64,000 nt of DNA, taken from assembly GCF_048320135.1 (NCBI RefSeq), contig NZ_CP182947.1, positions 434,001 through 498,000 of the forward strand. The letters run 5' to 3'. Below are positions 8,577 to 17,662 of the stretch, in pieces. How positions within the stretch are numbered: position 1 is the stretch's first letter; every line of letters starts with the position of its first letter. Origin of the DNA: Ideonella_A sakaiensis_A. GTDB lineage: Bacteria; Pseudomonadota; Gammaproteobacteria; Burkholderiales; Burkholderiaceae_C. A program made the translations under genes and the position numbers. Below the pieces are notes generated by a model. That model had not been told where the DNA came from. It did not search any database and saw nothing but the letters and a program-made list of their open reading frames with translations.

Positions 8577-9527
8577 TCAGACCTCGCCCGGGCCATGTCC
8601 GGCCGCAGCCAGTGCGTTGGCCAGCCGGGCCCCGACCTCGGCATTGTGTTTGACCAGCGCGATGTTGGCGGCGAGGCTGCGCCCGCCGCTCAATGCCTCG
8701 ATGCGGGCCAGCAGGAACGGCGTCAGCGCCTTGCCGGCGATGCCCTGCGCGTCGGCATCGGCGATTGCTTGCGCGACCCAGCGGTCGACATAGTCGCGCG
8801 GCAGCGCCGCATCCCCGGGCACCGGCGTGCTGATGACGACACCGCCGCCCAGACCGAGGTCCCACTTGGTACGCAGAAAACGCGCCTGCGCGGCGGCATC
8901 GTCGATGCGGAAATCGGCCCGCAGGCCGCTGTCGCGCACATGGAAGGCCGCGAAGTTGTCCTGCCCGCAAGCGATCACCGGCACGCCGTGGGTCTCGAGG
9001 TATTCCAGCGTCAGCGCAAGATCGAGGATCGATTTGGCCCCTGCGCAGACGACGGCGACCGGCGTGCGCGCGAGTTCCTGCAGGTCGGCCGAGATGTCGA
9101 AGGTCTGCGCTGCGCCGCGGTGCACGCCGCCGATGCCACCGGTGACGAAGACCTCGATGCCGGCCAGTTCGGCGCAGATCATCGTCGCCGCAACCGTCGT
9201 CGCGCCCAGGCTGCCTCGGCTGAGGATGGCCGGCAGATCGCGGCGGCTGACCTTGGCGACCTCGCCGGTCGCGCGGCCGAGCAGATCGAGTTCGTCGTCC
9301 GACAGCCCGATGCGCACGCGGCCGCCGATCAGCGCGATCGTCGCTGGTTCGGCGCCAAGGCCGCGGACGATGGCCTCGACCTCGCGTGCGGTGCGCACAT
9401 TGTGCGGATACGGCATGCCGTGGCTGATGATCGTCGATTCGAGCGCGAGCAACGGCCGGCCGGCACGCCGTGCCTCGGCCACGGCCGGGCTGTCGACCAG
9501 CCAGCGCCTGGCCAGTGCCTTGTTCAT
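8577..9527 (-). CDS. psuG: pseudouridine-5'-phosphate glycosidase
   Basis: PsuG reversibly splits pseudouridine 5'-phosphate into uracil and ribose 5-phosphate. The 316-residue length fits the family (about 300-315). Characteristic segments are LALESTIISHGMPYP near the start, GLSDDEL, the RRDLP...GATTVAATM segment, VFVTGGIGGVHRGA, and SILDLALTLEYLET. The usual partner kinase PsuK is not adjacent, so pseudouridine phosphorylation must be encoded elsewhere or supplied from RNA turnover. The ATG at 9527 lies shortly downstream of the PBP1A stop codon, so the two may share a transcript. Confidence 0.93.
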   Translation of the reverse strand: MNKALARRWLVDSPAVAEARRAGRPLLALESTIISHGMPYPHNVRTAREVEAIVRGLGAEPATIALIGGRVRIGLSDDELDLLGRATGEVAKVSRRDLPAILSRGSLGATTVAATMICAELAGIEVFVTGGIGGVHRGAAQTFDISADLQELARTPVAVVCAGAKSILDLALTLEYLETHGVPVIACGQDNFAAFHVRDSGLRADFRIDDAAAQARFLRTKWDLGLGGGVVISTPVPGDAALPRDYVDRWVAQAIADADAQGIAGKALTPFLLARIEALSGGRSLAANIALVKHNAEVGARLANALAAAGHGPGEV

Positions 9528-9544
9528 TGCGCCATCCTCGTGGT

Positions 9545-11824
9545 TCACGGCGCGCCGTTGGTGACCGGAGTGCTCGGCTCGGCGGGGATCGCGCTCGATC
9601 TCGGGAGAGCGCGCGTTACGCCGGCCTCCGCGCCGATATGGACGATCCAACCGCCGTCGGCCCATTCGTCGTAGAGCCAGTCGTCGCCGGATCGGACCAA
9701 GCCATCGGGCGGCGGCGCGATTGGGGCAACCGGAATGCCCTTCAGCGCGACCGCCATGTAATCGATCCAGATCGGCAGCGCCAGGCCGCCGCCCGACTCG
9801 CGTTCGCCGAGGCTGCGCGCATCGTCGAAACCCATCCAGGCAACCGCGGCGACACTTGGATGAAAACCGGCAAACCAGGCATCGACGGCATCGTTGGTCG
9901 TTCCGGTCTTGCCGTACAGGTCGCTGCGCTGCAATTGACGCTGCGCGCGCGCCGCGGTACCGCTGCGCGTGACCTCGTTCAGCAGGCTCGACGTCAGGTA
10001 GACATTGCGCGCCGGGATCACCCGCTGCTCCTCGGCCAGTGGTCGTGCCGCCGGCGCCTCGAACAGCAGCTTGCCATTGGCGTCGGTGATGCGCTCGATC
10101 AGTATCGGTGGGCGACTCCAGCCGCCGTTGGCGAGCGTCGCGTACGCACTGGCCAATTGCAGCGGCGTGACGCTGCCGGCGCCGAGCGCCAGCGTCAGAT
10201 TGGCCGGCTGCTTCGCGAGATCGAAACCGAATCGGCCGGCCCAGTCGCGCGCCGGGCCGACACCGATCTGCTGCGCGAGGCGGACACTGACCAGGTTCTT
10301 CGATTTCGCGAGCGCATCGCGCAGGCTCAACGGGCCGTCGAAGCGGCCGTCGCTGTTCTGCGGCGACCAGCCATTGGCCGTGAACGGCGCATCGTCGATC
10401 AGCGTGGCCGGCATCACGCCGTGTTCGAGCGCCGCCGAATAGAGAAACGGCTTGAACGCCGAACCCGGTTGGCGCCAGGCCTGCGTCACGTGGTTGAATG
10501 GCTGGCGCGTGAAATCGAAGCCGCCGACCAGCGCGCGGATCCGCCCGCTCGCCGGATCCAGCGCGACAAAACCGGCCTCGACCTGCGGCCACTGCGCTAT
10601 CGCCCACGCGCCACTCTGCGCCTGAACGCGAACGATCGCGCCGCGCCGCAGCGCCAGCGCCGCCGGCGCTTTCGGCTGCAGCCCGGCCTGCGCCCAGCGC
10701 AGCCCCTCGCCCTTCAGGCTGATCCGCTCGCCGCTGGCCAGCTGGGCCCGCACTTCCTTCGGCGACGCAGCGAGCACGATCGCCACCCGCAGCGTCTCGT
10801 CGTCGCGGTACTCGCGCAGCGCCTGCGCGGCGGCGCGTTCTTCTTCGGCGGCTTCGAGTTTGGCCGGCAGCTCCTGCTGGTCTTCCGGTCCGCGCCAGGG
10901 GCCCTTGCGGTCATGGGCCAGCACCGCGCGACGCACCGCAGCCCAGGCCGCCTGCTGGTCGGCTGCGCGCAGCGAGGTGTGGACGCGAATGCCGCTGCTG
11001 TAGGCCTCGGTGCCGAAACGCTCGACGACCACCCGGCGCGCCATTTCGGCGACGTGATCGGCGCGCACCGCCGCCTGCAGCGGCGAGCGGATCGCGAGTT
11101 TCTCGGCGCGTGCGGCGGCCGCCTGTGCAGCGGTGATCACGCCGGTTGCGGCCATCCGCTGCAGCACCACATGCTGGCGCAGCGTCGCCCGCTGCAGGCT
11201 GGCGACCGGATTCGCGTAATACGGGTTCTGCGGCAATCCAGCCAGCATCGCGGTCTCGGCGATCGACAGCTTGTCCATCGGCTTGCCGAAATAGGTTTGC
11301 GCCGCGGCGGCGAAGCCGTACGAACGCTGGCCGAGAAAGATCTCGTTCATGTAGATCTCGAGGATGCGGTCCTTGCTGAGCGCCTCCTCGACCCGCATCG
11401 CGAGAATGATTTCCTTTGCCTTGCGCTCGACCGTCCGCTGGTGGCCGAGCAGCACGGTTCGCGTCATCTGCTGGGTGATCGTCGATGCGCCCTGTTTGCG
11501 CCCGCCGGTCGCCATCGACAGCAGGGCGCGCGCCATGCCCTTAGGATCGATGCCGCGGTGCTCGCGAAAACGCGCATCCTCGACCGCAATCACCGCCTCC
11601 TGCAGCAGTTTCGGGATCTTCGCGATCGGCACGAACTGCCGCCGCTCGGTGCCGAACTGCGCCATCTCGACCCCGTCGGCGGTGAACACCTGCAACGACA
11701 GCTTCGGCTGGTAATTGACGATCTTGTCGATCGCCGGCAATTCCCACTCGGCATGCGCGGCAGGCAAGGCGGGGCCGATCGTCGCCAGCGCGAGCACGAG
11801 GGCGGGCAGCAGGGATGTCTTCAT
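9545..11824 (-). CDS. mrcA: penicillin-binding protein 1A (bifunctional transglycosylase/transpeptidase)
   Basis: This is a class A PBP that polymerises glycan strands and cross-links peptidoglycan in the periplasm. The 759-residue protein has the glycosyltransferase motifs EDARFREHRG, GASTITQQ and KAKEIILA, then an OB-like insert, then the transpeptidase motifs SAFK (catalytic Ser), SKN and KTGTT. The start ATG at 11824 overlaps the upstream MFS stop codon by 4 bases (ATGA), which supports it over a longer frame. The N-terminus reads like a signal peptide (ALVLALATIGPALPAAHAEW) rather than the usual cytoplasmic tail plus membrane anchor, so it may stay uncleaved as the anchor. Coupling to an MFS transporter is unusual. 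Confidence 0.93.
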   Translation of the reverse strand: MKTSLLPALVLALATIGPALPAAHAEWELPAIDKIVNYQPKLSLQVFTADGVEMAQFGTERRQFVPIAKIPKLLQEAVIAVEDARFREHRGIDPKGMARALLSMATGGRKQGASTITQQMTRTVLLGHQRTVERKAKEIILAMRVEEALSKDRILEIYMNEIFLGQRSYGFAAAAQTYFGKPMDKLSIAETAMLAGLPQNPYYANPVASLQRATLRQHVVLQRMAATGVITAAQAAAARAEKLAIRSPLQAAVRADHVAEMARRVVVERFGTEAYSSGIRVHTSLRAADQQAAWAAVRRAVLAHDRKGPWRGPEDQQELPAKLEAAEEERAAAQALREYRDDETLRVAIVLAASPKEVRAQLASGERISLKGEGLRWAQAGLQPKAPAALALRRGAIVRVQAQSGAWAIAQWPQVEAGFVALDPASGRIRALVGGFDFTRQPFNHVTQAWRQPGSAFKPFLYSAALEHGVMPATLIDDAPFTANGWSPQNSDGRFDGPLSLRDALAKSKNLVSVRLAQQIGVGPARDWAGRFGFDLAKQPANLTLALGAGSVTPLQLASAYATLANGGWSRPPILIERITDANGKLLFEAPAARPLAEEQRVIPARNVYLTSSLLNEVTRSGTAARAQRQLQRSDLYGKTGTTNDAVDAWFAGFHPSVAAVAWMGFDDARSLGERESGGGLALPIWIDYMAVALKGIPVAPIAPPPDGLVRSGDDWLYDEWADGGWIVHIGAEAGVTRALPRSSAIPAEPSTPVTNGAP

Positions 11825-13089
11825 CGGGATGCCCCCACCGCCACCGTCGGCCCTGGCAGCGAAAAACCGCGCAGCGGCAAGCGCAGCGACAACACCGCCG
11901 CCGCCAGCAGCAGCGCGCCGGCAGTGCCGAAGGCGATGCCGTGGGTTCCATAAACCTCGTACGCCCAGCCGCCGAGCCATGAACTGAGCGTGCCGCCCAA
12001 CTGGTGGCCGACATAGGCCAGGCCGTACAACACGCCGACCAGCCGCACGCCATAGACATCAGCGAGGATCGCCGACGACAGCGCGATGCTGCCGGCCCAG
12101 ACCAGCCCGCCGACCGTCGCCGCGAGGTACAGCTCCCAGTGCGTGCCGACCAGCACCAGCGCGAAGAAGCCGAGCCCGCGCACGCCGTAGATCACCGCCA
12201 GGATATTGCGGCGCGGCAGCCGGTCGGCGAGTCGCCCCAGCACCAGCGTGCCGAAGATCGCGACGAAGCCGATCAGGCCGATGCCCAGCGCGCTCGAATG
12301 GGCGTCGAAGCCGTGGTCCATCAGCATCGGCATGCCGTGCGTGCCGAGCAGGTTCATGCTGAAGCCGCAGGCGAACATGCCGACGAAGATCTGCCAGAAC
12401 GGCACGGTGCCGAACACTTCGCGCAGCGCCAGGCTGCTGGCGGGCACGCGCGGCGCGCCGCGCAGCGCATCGATCTGCTCAGGCGTCAGGTCGGTATGTT
12501 CTGGTGCCTTGTCGCGCATCACCCACAGCGCGGCCGGTATCGTGAACGCGGCAAGAACAGCTGCATAGCCGAGCAGCGCAGCGCGCCAGCCGAAGGCCTC
12601 GATCGCGAATGCGAGCACCGGCGTCATCACCGCCATGCCGGCCATCGAACCGGTCGACAGGAAAAACAGCGCCATGCCGCGCCGCCGGGTGAACCAGTGG
12701 CTGATCACCGGCGTCACCGCAACCGGGCTGGTGAACGCGAGCCCGATCGACATCAGCACACCGAAGGCGAGGCCGAAGCTCAAGGCGTCTCGCGCGAGCA
12801 CCGTCCAGACGACCGACACCGCGACGATCGCGGTGCCCAGCAGCAACACGAACCGGGTGCCGACACGCGCCACCAGGTGGCCGGCGAGCGGCATCGCGAG
12901 CCCATAACACAACATGCCGACGGCGACCATCGTCGCCAGCTCGCTGCGGCTGAAGCCGGGATCGGCGGTCATCGGCAGGAAAAACGGGCCGATGCCCAGC
13001 CGCATGCCGACCGACAGCAGCGTCAGGCAGGCCGCGGCGGCGACGATGTTCCAGCCGAAATACCAGCGCGGGGTGGGAATGCGGTTCAT
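11821..13089 (-). CDS. MFS transporter, 12-TM, OFA/monocarboxylate-like
   Basis: The 422-residue protein has about twelve hydrophobic segments and the MFS loop signatures between helices 2 and 3 (GHLVARVGTRF) and in the second half (GRLADRLPRRN). The opening RWYFGWNIVAAAACLTL is typical of oxalate/formate-antiporter and monocarboxylate-type MFS members. The substrate is not predictable. Its stop overlaps the start of the PBP1A gene (ATGA at 11821-11824), so the two are translationally coupled. The gap to guaA downstream of its start is short (24 bases), so it may be read through from the gua genes. Confidence 0.88.
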   Translation of the reverse strand: MNRIPTPRWYFGWNIVAAAACLTLLSVGMRLGIGPFFLPMTADPGFSRSELATMVAVGMLCYGLAMPLAGHLVARVGTRFVLLLGTAIVAVSVVWTVLARDALSFGLAFGVLMSIGLAFTSPVAVTPVISHWFTRRRGMALFFLSTGSMAGMAVMTPVLAFAIEAFGWRAALLGYAAVLAAFTIPAALWVMRDKAPEHTDLTPEQIDALRGAPRVPASSLALREVFGTVPFWQIFVGMFACGFSMNLLGTHGMPMLMDHGFDAHSSALGIGLIGFVAIFGTLVLGRLADRLPRRNILAVIYGVRGLGFFALVLVGTHWELYLAATVGGLVWAGSIALSSAILADVYGVRLVGVLYGLAYVGHQLGGTLSSWLGGWAYEVYGTHGIAFGTAGALLLAAAVLSLRLPLRGFSLPGPTVAVGASR

Positions 13090-13113
13090 CGTTGCGACTC
13101 CGGCGCCGCGCCG

Positions 13114-14712
13114 CTACTCCCACTCGATCGTTGCCGGCGGCTTCGAGCTGACGTCGTAGGTCACGCGGTTGATGCCCTTGACCTCGTTGATGATGCGGCC
13201 CGACACCTTCTTCAGCAGCGCATACGGCAGTTCCGCCCAGTCGGCGGTCATGAAGTCGCTGGTCTGCACCGCGCGCAGCGCCACCACATAGTCATAGGTG
13301 CGGCCGTCGCCCATCACGCCGACACTCTTGACCGGCAGGAAGACGGTGAAGGCCTGGCTGGTCAGTTCGTACCAGGTCTTGCCGGTCGCTTCGTCGCGGA
13401 AATTGCGCAGTTCCTCGATGAAGATCGCATCGGCCGCGCGCAGCAGGTCGGCGTATTCCTTCTTCACTTCGCCGAGGATGCGGACGCCGAGACCGGGTCC
13501 CGGGAACGGGTGGCGGTAGACCATCTCCGGCGGCAGGCCGAGGGCCACGCCGAGCTCGCGCACCTCGTCCTTGAACAGGTCGCGCAGCGGCTCGAGCAGT
13601 TTCAGGCCGAGTTCGGCCGGCAGGCCACCGACGTTGTGGTGGCTCTTGATCGTCGTCGCCTTCTTGGTCTTCGCGCCGCCGCTTTCGATCACGTCCGGGT
13701 AGATCGTCCCCTGCGCCAGCCACTTCGCGCCCTTCGCGCCGGCCGATGTCAGCTTCGCCGCCTCCTGCTTGAAGACGGTGACGAATTCGCCGCCGATGAT
13801 CTTGCGCTTCGCCTCCGGATCGGCAACGCCGGCCAGCTTGCCGAGGAACAATTCGCTGGCGTCGACGCGGATCACCTTTGCATGCAGCTTGCCGACGAAC
13901 ATGTCCATCACCATGTCGCCTTCGTGCAGGCGCAGCAGGCCGTGGTCGACAAAGACGCAGGTCAGCTGGTCACCGATCGCACGGTGGATCAGCGCCGCGG
14001 CAACACTCGAATCGACACCGCCCGACAACCCGAGGATCACCTCCTCGTCGCCGACCTGCTCACGGATCAGCTCGACCGCTTCGGCGACATGGTCGCGCAT
14101 CACCCAGTCGGGCCTGGCGCCGGCGATCTGCAGCACGAAGCGCTCGAGCATCGCCTTGCCCTGCACCGTGTGCGTGACCTCGGGATGGAACTGCACGCCG
14201 TAATAGCCGCGCTCCTCGTCGGCGATGCCGGCGATTGGGCAACTCGGCGTGCTCGCCATCAGCTTGAATCCGGGCGGCAATTCGGTGACCTTGTCGCCAT
14301 GACTCATCCAGACCCGCAACATGCCGTGGCCCTCGCCGGTCGTGAAATCGGCAATGCCGTCGAGCAGCTTCGTATGGCCGCGCGCACGCACCTCGGCATA
14401 ACCGAACTCGCGATGCGTCGACGGCTGCACCTCGCCGCCCTGCTGCACCGTCATCGTGAACATGCCGTAGCAGATGCCGAGCACCGGCACGCCGAGGTCC
14501 CAGACCGCCTGCGGCGCGCGCAGGTCCTGCGCCTCGTAGGTGCTGGCGTGGCTGCCGGACAAAATGATGCCCTTCGGTGCAAATTCGCGGACGAAGTCGT
14601 CCGAGACGTCGTTCGGATGGATTTCGCAATAGACGTGGCACTCGCGAACGCGGCGGGCAATCAGCTGCGTCACCTGGGAGCCGAAATCGAGGATCAGGAT
14701 CTTGTCGTGCAT
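13114..14712 (-). CDS. guaA: GMP synthase (glutamine-hydrolysing)
   Basis: GuaA converts XMP to GMP with ATP and glutamine in the cytoplasm, the last step of guanine nucleotide synthesis. The 532-residue length fits. The class I amidotransferase domain opens with ILDFGSQVTQLIARRVRE and carries the catalytic cysteine in GICYGM, with His-Glu in QFHPEVTHT. The PP-loop ATP pyrophosphatase site is SGGVDSSVAAAL. The C-terminal dimerisation domain ends KPPATIEWE, the classic GuaA terminus. In the nucleophile elbow the residue after GICYGM is Phe rather than the common Gln. It sits downstream of guaB, with an MFS gene between. Confidence 0.98.
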   Translation of the reverse strand: MHDKILILDFGSQVTQLIARRVRECHVYCEIHPNDVSDDFVREFAPKGIILSGSHASTYEAQDLRAPQAVWDLGVPVLGICYGMFTMTVQQGGEVQPSTHREFGYAEVRARGHTKLLDGIADFTTGEGHGMLRVWMSHGDKVTELPPGFKLMASTPSCPIAGIADEERGYYGVQFHPEVTHTVQGKAMLERFVLQIAGARPDWVMRDHVAEAVELIREQVGDEEVILGLSGGVDSSVAAALIHRAIGDQLTCVFVDHGLLRLHEGDMVMDMFVGKLHAKVIRVDASELFLGKLAGVADPEAKRKIIGGEFVTVFKQEAAKLTSAGAKGAKWLAQGTIYPDVIESGGAKTKKATTIKSHHNVGGLPAELGLKLLEPLRDLFKDEVRELGVALGLPPEMVYRHPFPGPGLGVRILGEVKKEYADLLRAADAIFIEELRNFRDEATGKTWYELTSQAFTVFLPVKSVGVMGDGRTYDYVVALRAVQTSDFMTADWAELPYALLKKVSGRIINEVKGINRVTYDVSSKPPATIEWE

Positions 14713-14730
14713 GGTGTCGGTCGGTGAATC

Positions 14731-16041
14731 TCAGGTGGCAGACGGCGCCGCGACGGCGGCTTCGGCCCGGCGTTGCCGGCGGCGGTTGCGGAAATGGGTC
14801 CAGGCGAGCAGCAGCGCGAGCGCCTGCAACATGGCGCCGAAATAGAGCGGCGTGCCGATCGCCCAATGGCCTTGCGGCAGGTGCGAGACGGCACCGAGCA
14901 GCGGTGCGCCGATCAATGGCGCAATCACCGCGGTGAGGCTGTTCATCGAGCTGACGGCGCCCATCGTCTCGCCCTGGCTGCTGGCGTCGGCCGCACTCGA
15001 GACGATGCTCTGCATCGCGGCCGTCACGGTATAGCCGAATATGTTGGCGACGATCACCAGGTACATGAACCAGCCGGCCGGTGCAGCGCCCCACATCGCA
15101 AATGCGAAGGTCGCCGACACCAGTCCGATCACCGCCAGCCGCTGCGCCGACATGTGCTTCAGCAGCTTGCCGAGCAACCAGCCCTGCACGATCACCGACA
15201 TCACGCCGACGGCTGCCAGCGACCAGCCGTTGTCGGCCGTCGTCCAGCCGAACTTGAAGGTCGTGTACAGCACCCAGGTCGTATAGAGAATGCCCTGGGC
15301 GAGGCCGGTGCAGGCAATCACGCCGACCAGTCGGCCGATCCCTTTCAGTGCCGACAAGCGTCGCAGTGCAGCGATCGGATTGGCCGCCTTCCATGCGAAA
15401 CGTTTGCGGCTGGCCTGCGGCAACGATTCGGGCAAGACGAACCAGCCGTAAAGCACATTCAGCAGCGCGAGCGAGCCGGCGGCAAAAAATGGCAGGTGCA
15501 GGTCGATCGCACCGAGCACGCCACCCATCGCCGGGCCGAGGATGAAGCCGACGCCGAACATCGCGCCGAGCAGGCCGAATCGCTTCGCGCGTTCGTCCGG
15601 CGCGCTGATATCGGCGACATAGGCATTGGCAACCGCGATATTGGCCTGCATGCCGCCACCGATCATCCGCACGACGACCAGCATCGCCATCGTCGTCGAC
15701 AACGCGGTGGCAAAAAACGAGATCGCCAGCCCGCAGAAGCCGATCAGCAAAACCGGCCGACGGCCGAAACTGTCCGACAACGCGCCGAGCAGCGGCGACG
15801 CGAAGAAATTGCTGAAGCCGAAGGCAAACGCGACGACACCGAGCCACAGCGCCTGGTCGGCCTGCGAGCCGGTCAGGCTGCCGACCAGCGCAGGCAGCAC
15901 CGGAACGATCACACCGATCGCCAGCATGTCGATCAGCACCGCGATCATGATGAAGGCCATCGCGGCCTGGCGCCCTTCAGGCGCCGCCGGGCGAGCGGCG
16001 TCGGCAACGGCGCCGGGCTCGCCGGAAACGCGCATCGTCAT
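14731..16041 (-). CDS. MFS transporter, TetA/multidrug-efflux-like
   Basis: The 436-residue protein has about twelve membrane segments, with FSNFFASPLLGALSDSFGRR (the TetA-type motif A) and MIGGGMQANIAVANAYVADIS in helix 4-5. This resembles tetracycline/multidrug proton antiporters, but substrate cannot be assigned and no TetR-type regulator is adjacent. Its ATG at 16041 overlaps the guaB stop by 4 bases, and it ends 18 bases before guaA, so it is embedded in the gua operon. An ATG two codons later (16035) is possible. The placement suggests export of purines or analogues, an inference only. Confidence 0.88.
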   Translation of the reverse strand: MTMRVSGEPGAVADAARPAAPEGRQAAMAFIMIAVLIDMLAIGVIVPVLPALVGSLTGSQADQALWLGVVAFAFGFSNFFASPLLGALSDSFGRRPVLLIGFCGLAISFFATALSTTMAMLVVVRMIGGGMQANIAVANAYVADISAPDERAKRFGLLGAMFGVGFILGPAMGGVLGAIDLHLPFFAAGSLALLNVLYGWFVLPESLPQASRKRFAWKAANPIAALRRLSALKGIGRLVGVIACTGLAQGILYTTWVLYTTFKFGWTTADNGWSLAAVGVMSVIVQGWLLGKLLKHMSAQRLAVIGLVSATFAFAMWGAAPAGWFMYLVIVANIFGYTVTAAMQSIVSSAADASSQGETMGAVSSMNSLTAVIAPLIGAPLLGAVSHLPQGHWAIGTPLYFGAMLQALALLLAWTHFRNRRRQRRAEAAVAAPSAT

Positions 16042-17507
16042 TCCAGGCGGTAGTTCGGCGCTTCCTTCGTGATCTGCACGTCGTGGACGTGGCTCTCACG
16101 GATGCCGGCCGAGGTGATCTCGACGAATTCGGCCGAGCTGCGCATGTCCTCGATCGTCGCGCAGCCGCAGTAACCCATGCTGGCGCGCAGGCCGCCGGCC
16201 ATCTGGAACAGGATGCTGACCATCGAGCCCTTGTAGGCGACGCGGCCCTCTATGCCCTCGGGCACGAGCTTGTCGGCATTCGGATTGGCGCCGGTGTTGT
16301 CCTGGAAATAGCGGTCGGCACTGCCCTGCTGCATCGCGCCGATCGAACCCATGCCGCGGTAGCTCTTGTAGCTGCGCCCCTGGAACAACACGATTTCGCC
16401 CGGCGCCTCTTCGGTGCCGGCAAACATGCTGCCCATCATCACGGTGTGCGCGCCGGCGGCAATCGCCTTCGCGATATCGCCGGAATAGCGGATGCCGCCG
16501 TCGGCGATCAGCGGAATGCCGGTGCCGGCCAGCGCCGTCGCAACATTGTCGATCGCGGTGATCTGCGGCACGCCGACGCCGGCGACGATGCGGGTCGTGC
16601 AGATCGAGCCCGGGCCGATGCCGACCTTGACGCCATCGGCGCCGGCTTCGGCCAGTGCCTTCGCCGCCGCGCCGGTCGCGATATTGCCGCCGATCACATC
16701 GACCTGCGGATAGTTCTGCTTGACCCAGCGGACCCGCTCGATCACGCCGGCGCTGTGGCCATGTGCGGTATCGACAACCAGCACGTCGACGCCGGCCTTG
16801 ACCAGCGCGTCGACACGTTCTTCGGTGCCCTCGCCGACGCCGACTGCCGCGCCGCAGCGCAGCTTGCCCTGCGCATCGCGAGCGGCAAGCGGGAAGTTGG
16901 TCTGCTTCGTGATGTCCTTGACGGTATAAAGGCCGCGCAGTTCGAAGGCGTCATTGACGACCAGCACCCGCTCGAGCTTGTGCTTGTGCATCAGCGCCTT
17001 CGCGTCGGCCAGCGTCGCGTTCTCGCGCACCGTGATCAGCCGTTCGCGCGGCGTCATGATCTCGCGCACCGGCACATCGAGCCGGGTCTCGAAGCGCAGG
17101 TCACGGCCCGAGACGATGCCGACGACCCGGCCCTCGTCGACGACCGGAAAACCCGAGATGCCGTGTTGCCGCGACAGCTCGATGACATCGCGCACCGGCA
17201 CGCCGGGCGAAATCGTGATCGGGTCGCGCAACACGCCGGATTCATAGCGCTTGACGCGCGAGACCTCGGCCGCCTGCTGCTTGGCCGTCAGATTCTTGTG
17301 GATGATGCCGATCCCGCCCTCCTGCGCGATCGTGATCGCGAGACGCGCCTCGGTGACGGTGTCCATTGCCGCGGATACCAGCGGCAGGTTCAGCGTGATG
17401 TTGCGCGACAGCCGGGTGGCAAGGCTGGTATCACGCGGCAAAACCTGTGAAAACGCCGGAACCAGCAGGATGTCGTCGAAGGTGAGCGCTTTGCCAAGAA
17501 GGCGCAT
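16038..17507 (-). CDS. guaB: inosine-5'-monophosphate dehydrogenase
   Basis: GuaB oxidises IMP to XMP with NAD, the committed step to GMP. The 489-residue protein has the catalytic loop GPGSICTTRIVAGVGVPQ with the reactive cysteine, the phosphate-binding GGNIATGAAAKAL and GGIRYSGDIAKAI segments, and two CBS domains inserted near residues 95-205 (GFPVVDEGRVVGIVSGRDLR, then VNDAFELRGLYTVKDI). It is the first gene of guaB-MFS-guaA, all minus strand with coupling between guaB and the MFS gene. A TATAAT box lies about 27 bases upstream of the ATG. Confidence 0.98.
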   Translation of the reverse strand: MRLLGKALTFDDILLVPAFSQVLPRDTSLATRLSRNITLNLPLVSAAMDTVTEARLAITIAQEGGIGIIHKNLTAKQQAAEVSRVKRYESGVLRDPITISPGVPVRDVIELSRQHGISGFPVVDEGRVVGIVSGRDLRFETRLDVPVREIMTPRERLITVRENATLADAKALMHKHKLERVLVVNDAFELRGLYTVKDITKQTNFPLAARDAQGKLRCGAAVGVGEGTEERVDALVKAGVDVLVVDTAHGHSAGVIERVRWVKQNYPQVDVIGGNIATGAAAKALAEAGADGVKVGIGPGSICTTRIVAGVGVPQITAIDNVATALAGTGIPLIADGGIRYSGDIAKAIAAGAHTVMMGSMFAGTEEAPGEIVLFQGRSYKSYRGMGSIGAMQQGSADRYFQDNTGANPNADKLVPEGIEGRVAYKGSMVSILFQMAGGLRASMGYCGCATIEDMRSSAEFVEITSAGIRESHVHDVQITKEAPNYRLE

Positions 17508-17533
17508 GAGGGAAGCTCCAGACGCAAAAGCGA

Positions 17534-17539
17534 ATTATA
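17534..17539 (-). promoter_or_regulatory. probable -10 box of the guaB promoter
   Basis: Read on the minus strand the hexamer is TATAAT, a perfect sigma-70 -10 element, in the context CCGTATAATTCG. It ends 26 bases before the guaB ATG, giving a leader of about 20 bases. No convincing -35 hexamer at 16-18 bases was found, so recognition may depend on upstream sequence or an activator. Confidence 0.5.
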
Positions 17540-17662
17540 CGGAGCCGCCTGTTCACCCGTCGGATGGCAGGCAATCGACGCAACAATGCCCGGGCATGCG
17601 GCCTGGCGGCCGCCTGTTCCGGGCACTGGTACCAGCAGAGGCGGCTCTCTGGCCGCCGCGAC

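Noticed and set aside
9470..11953. Long plus-strand frame of about 820 codons antisense to PBP1A
   Set aside because: PBP1A has all catalytic motifs in the minus-strand frame; the antisense frame has no signal, no domain and skewed composition.
12004..14727. Long open frame of about 900 codons on the plus strand, antisense to the MFS gene and guaA
   Set aside because: It runs over two well-supported minus-strand genes and its amino acid content is Arg/His/Asp/Gln-rich with no recognisable domain, which is the usual artefact of GC-rich coding sequence read on the other strand.
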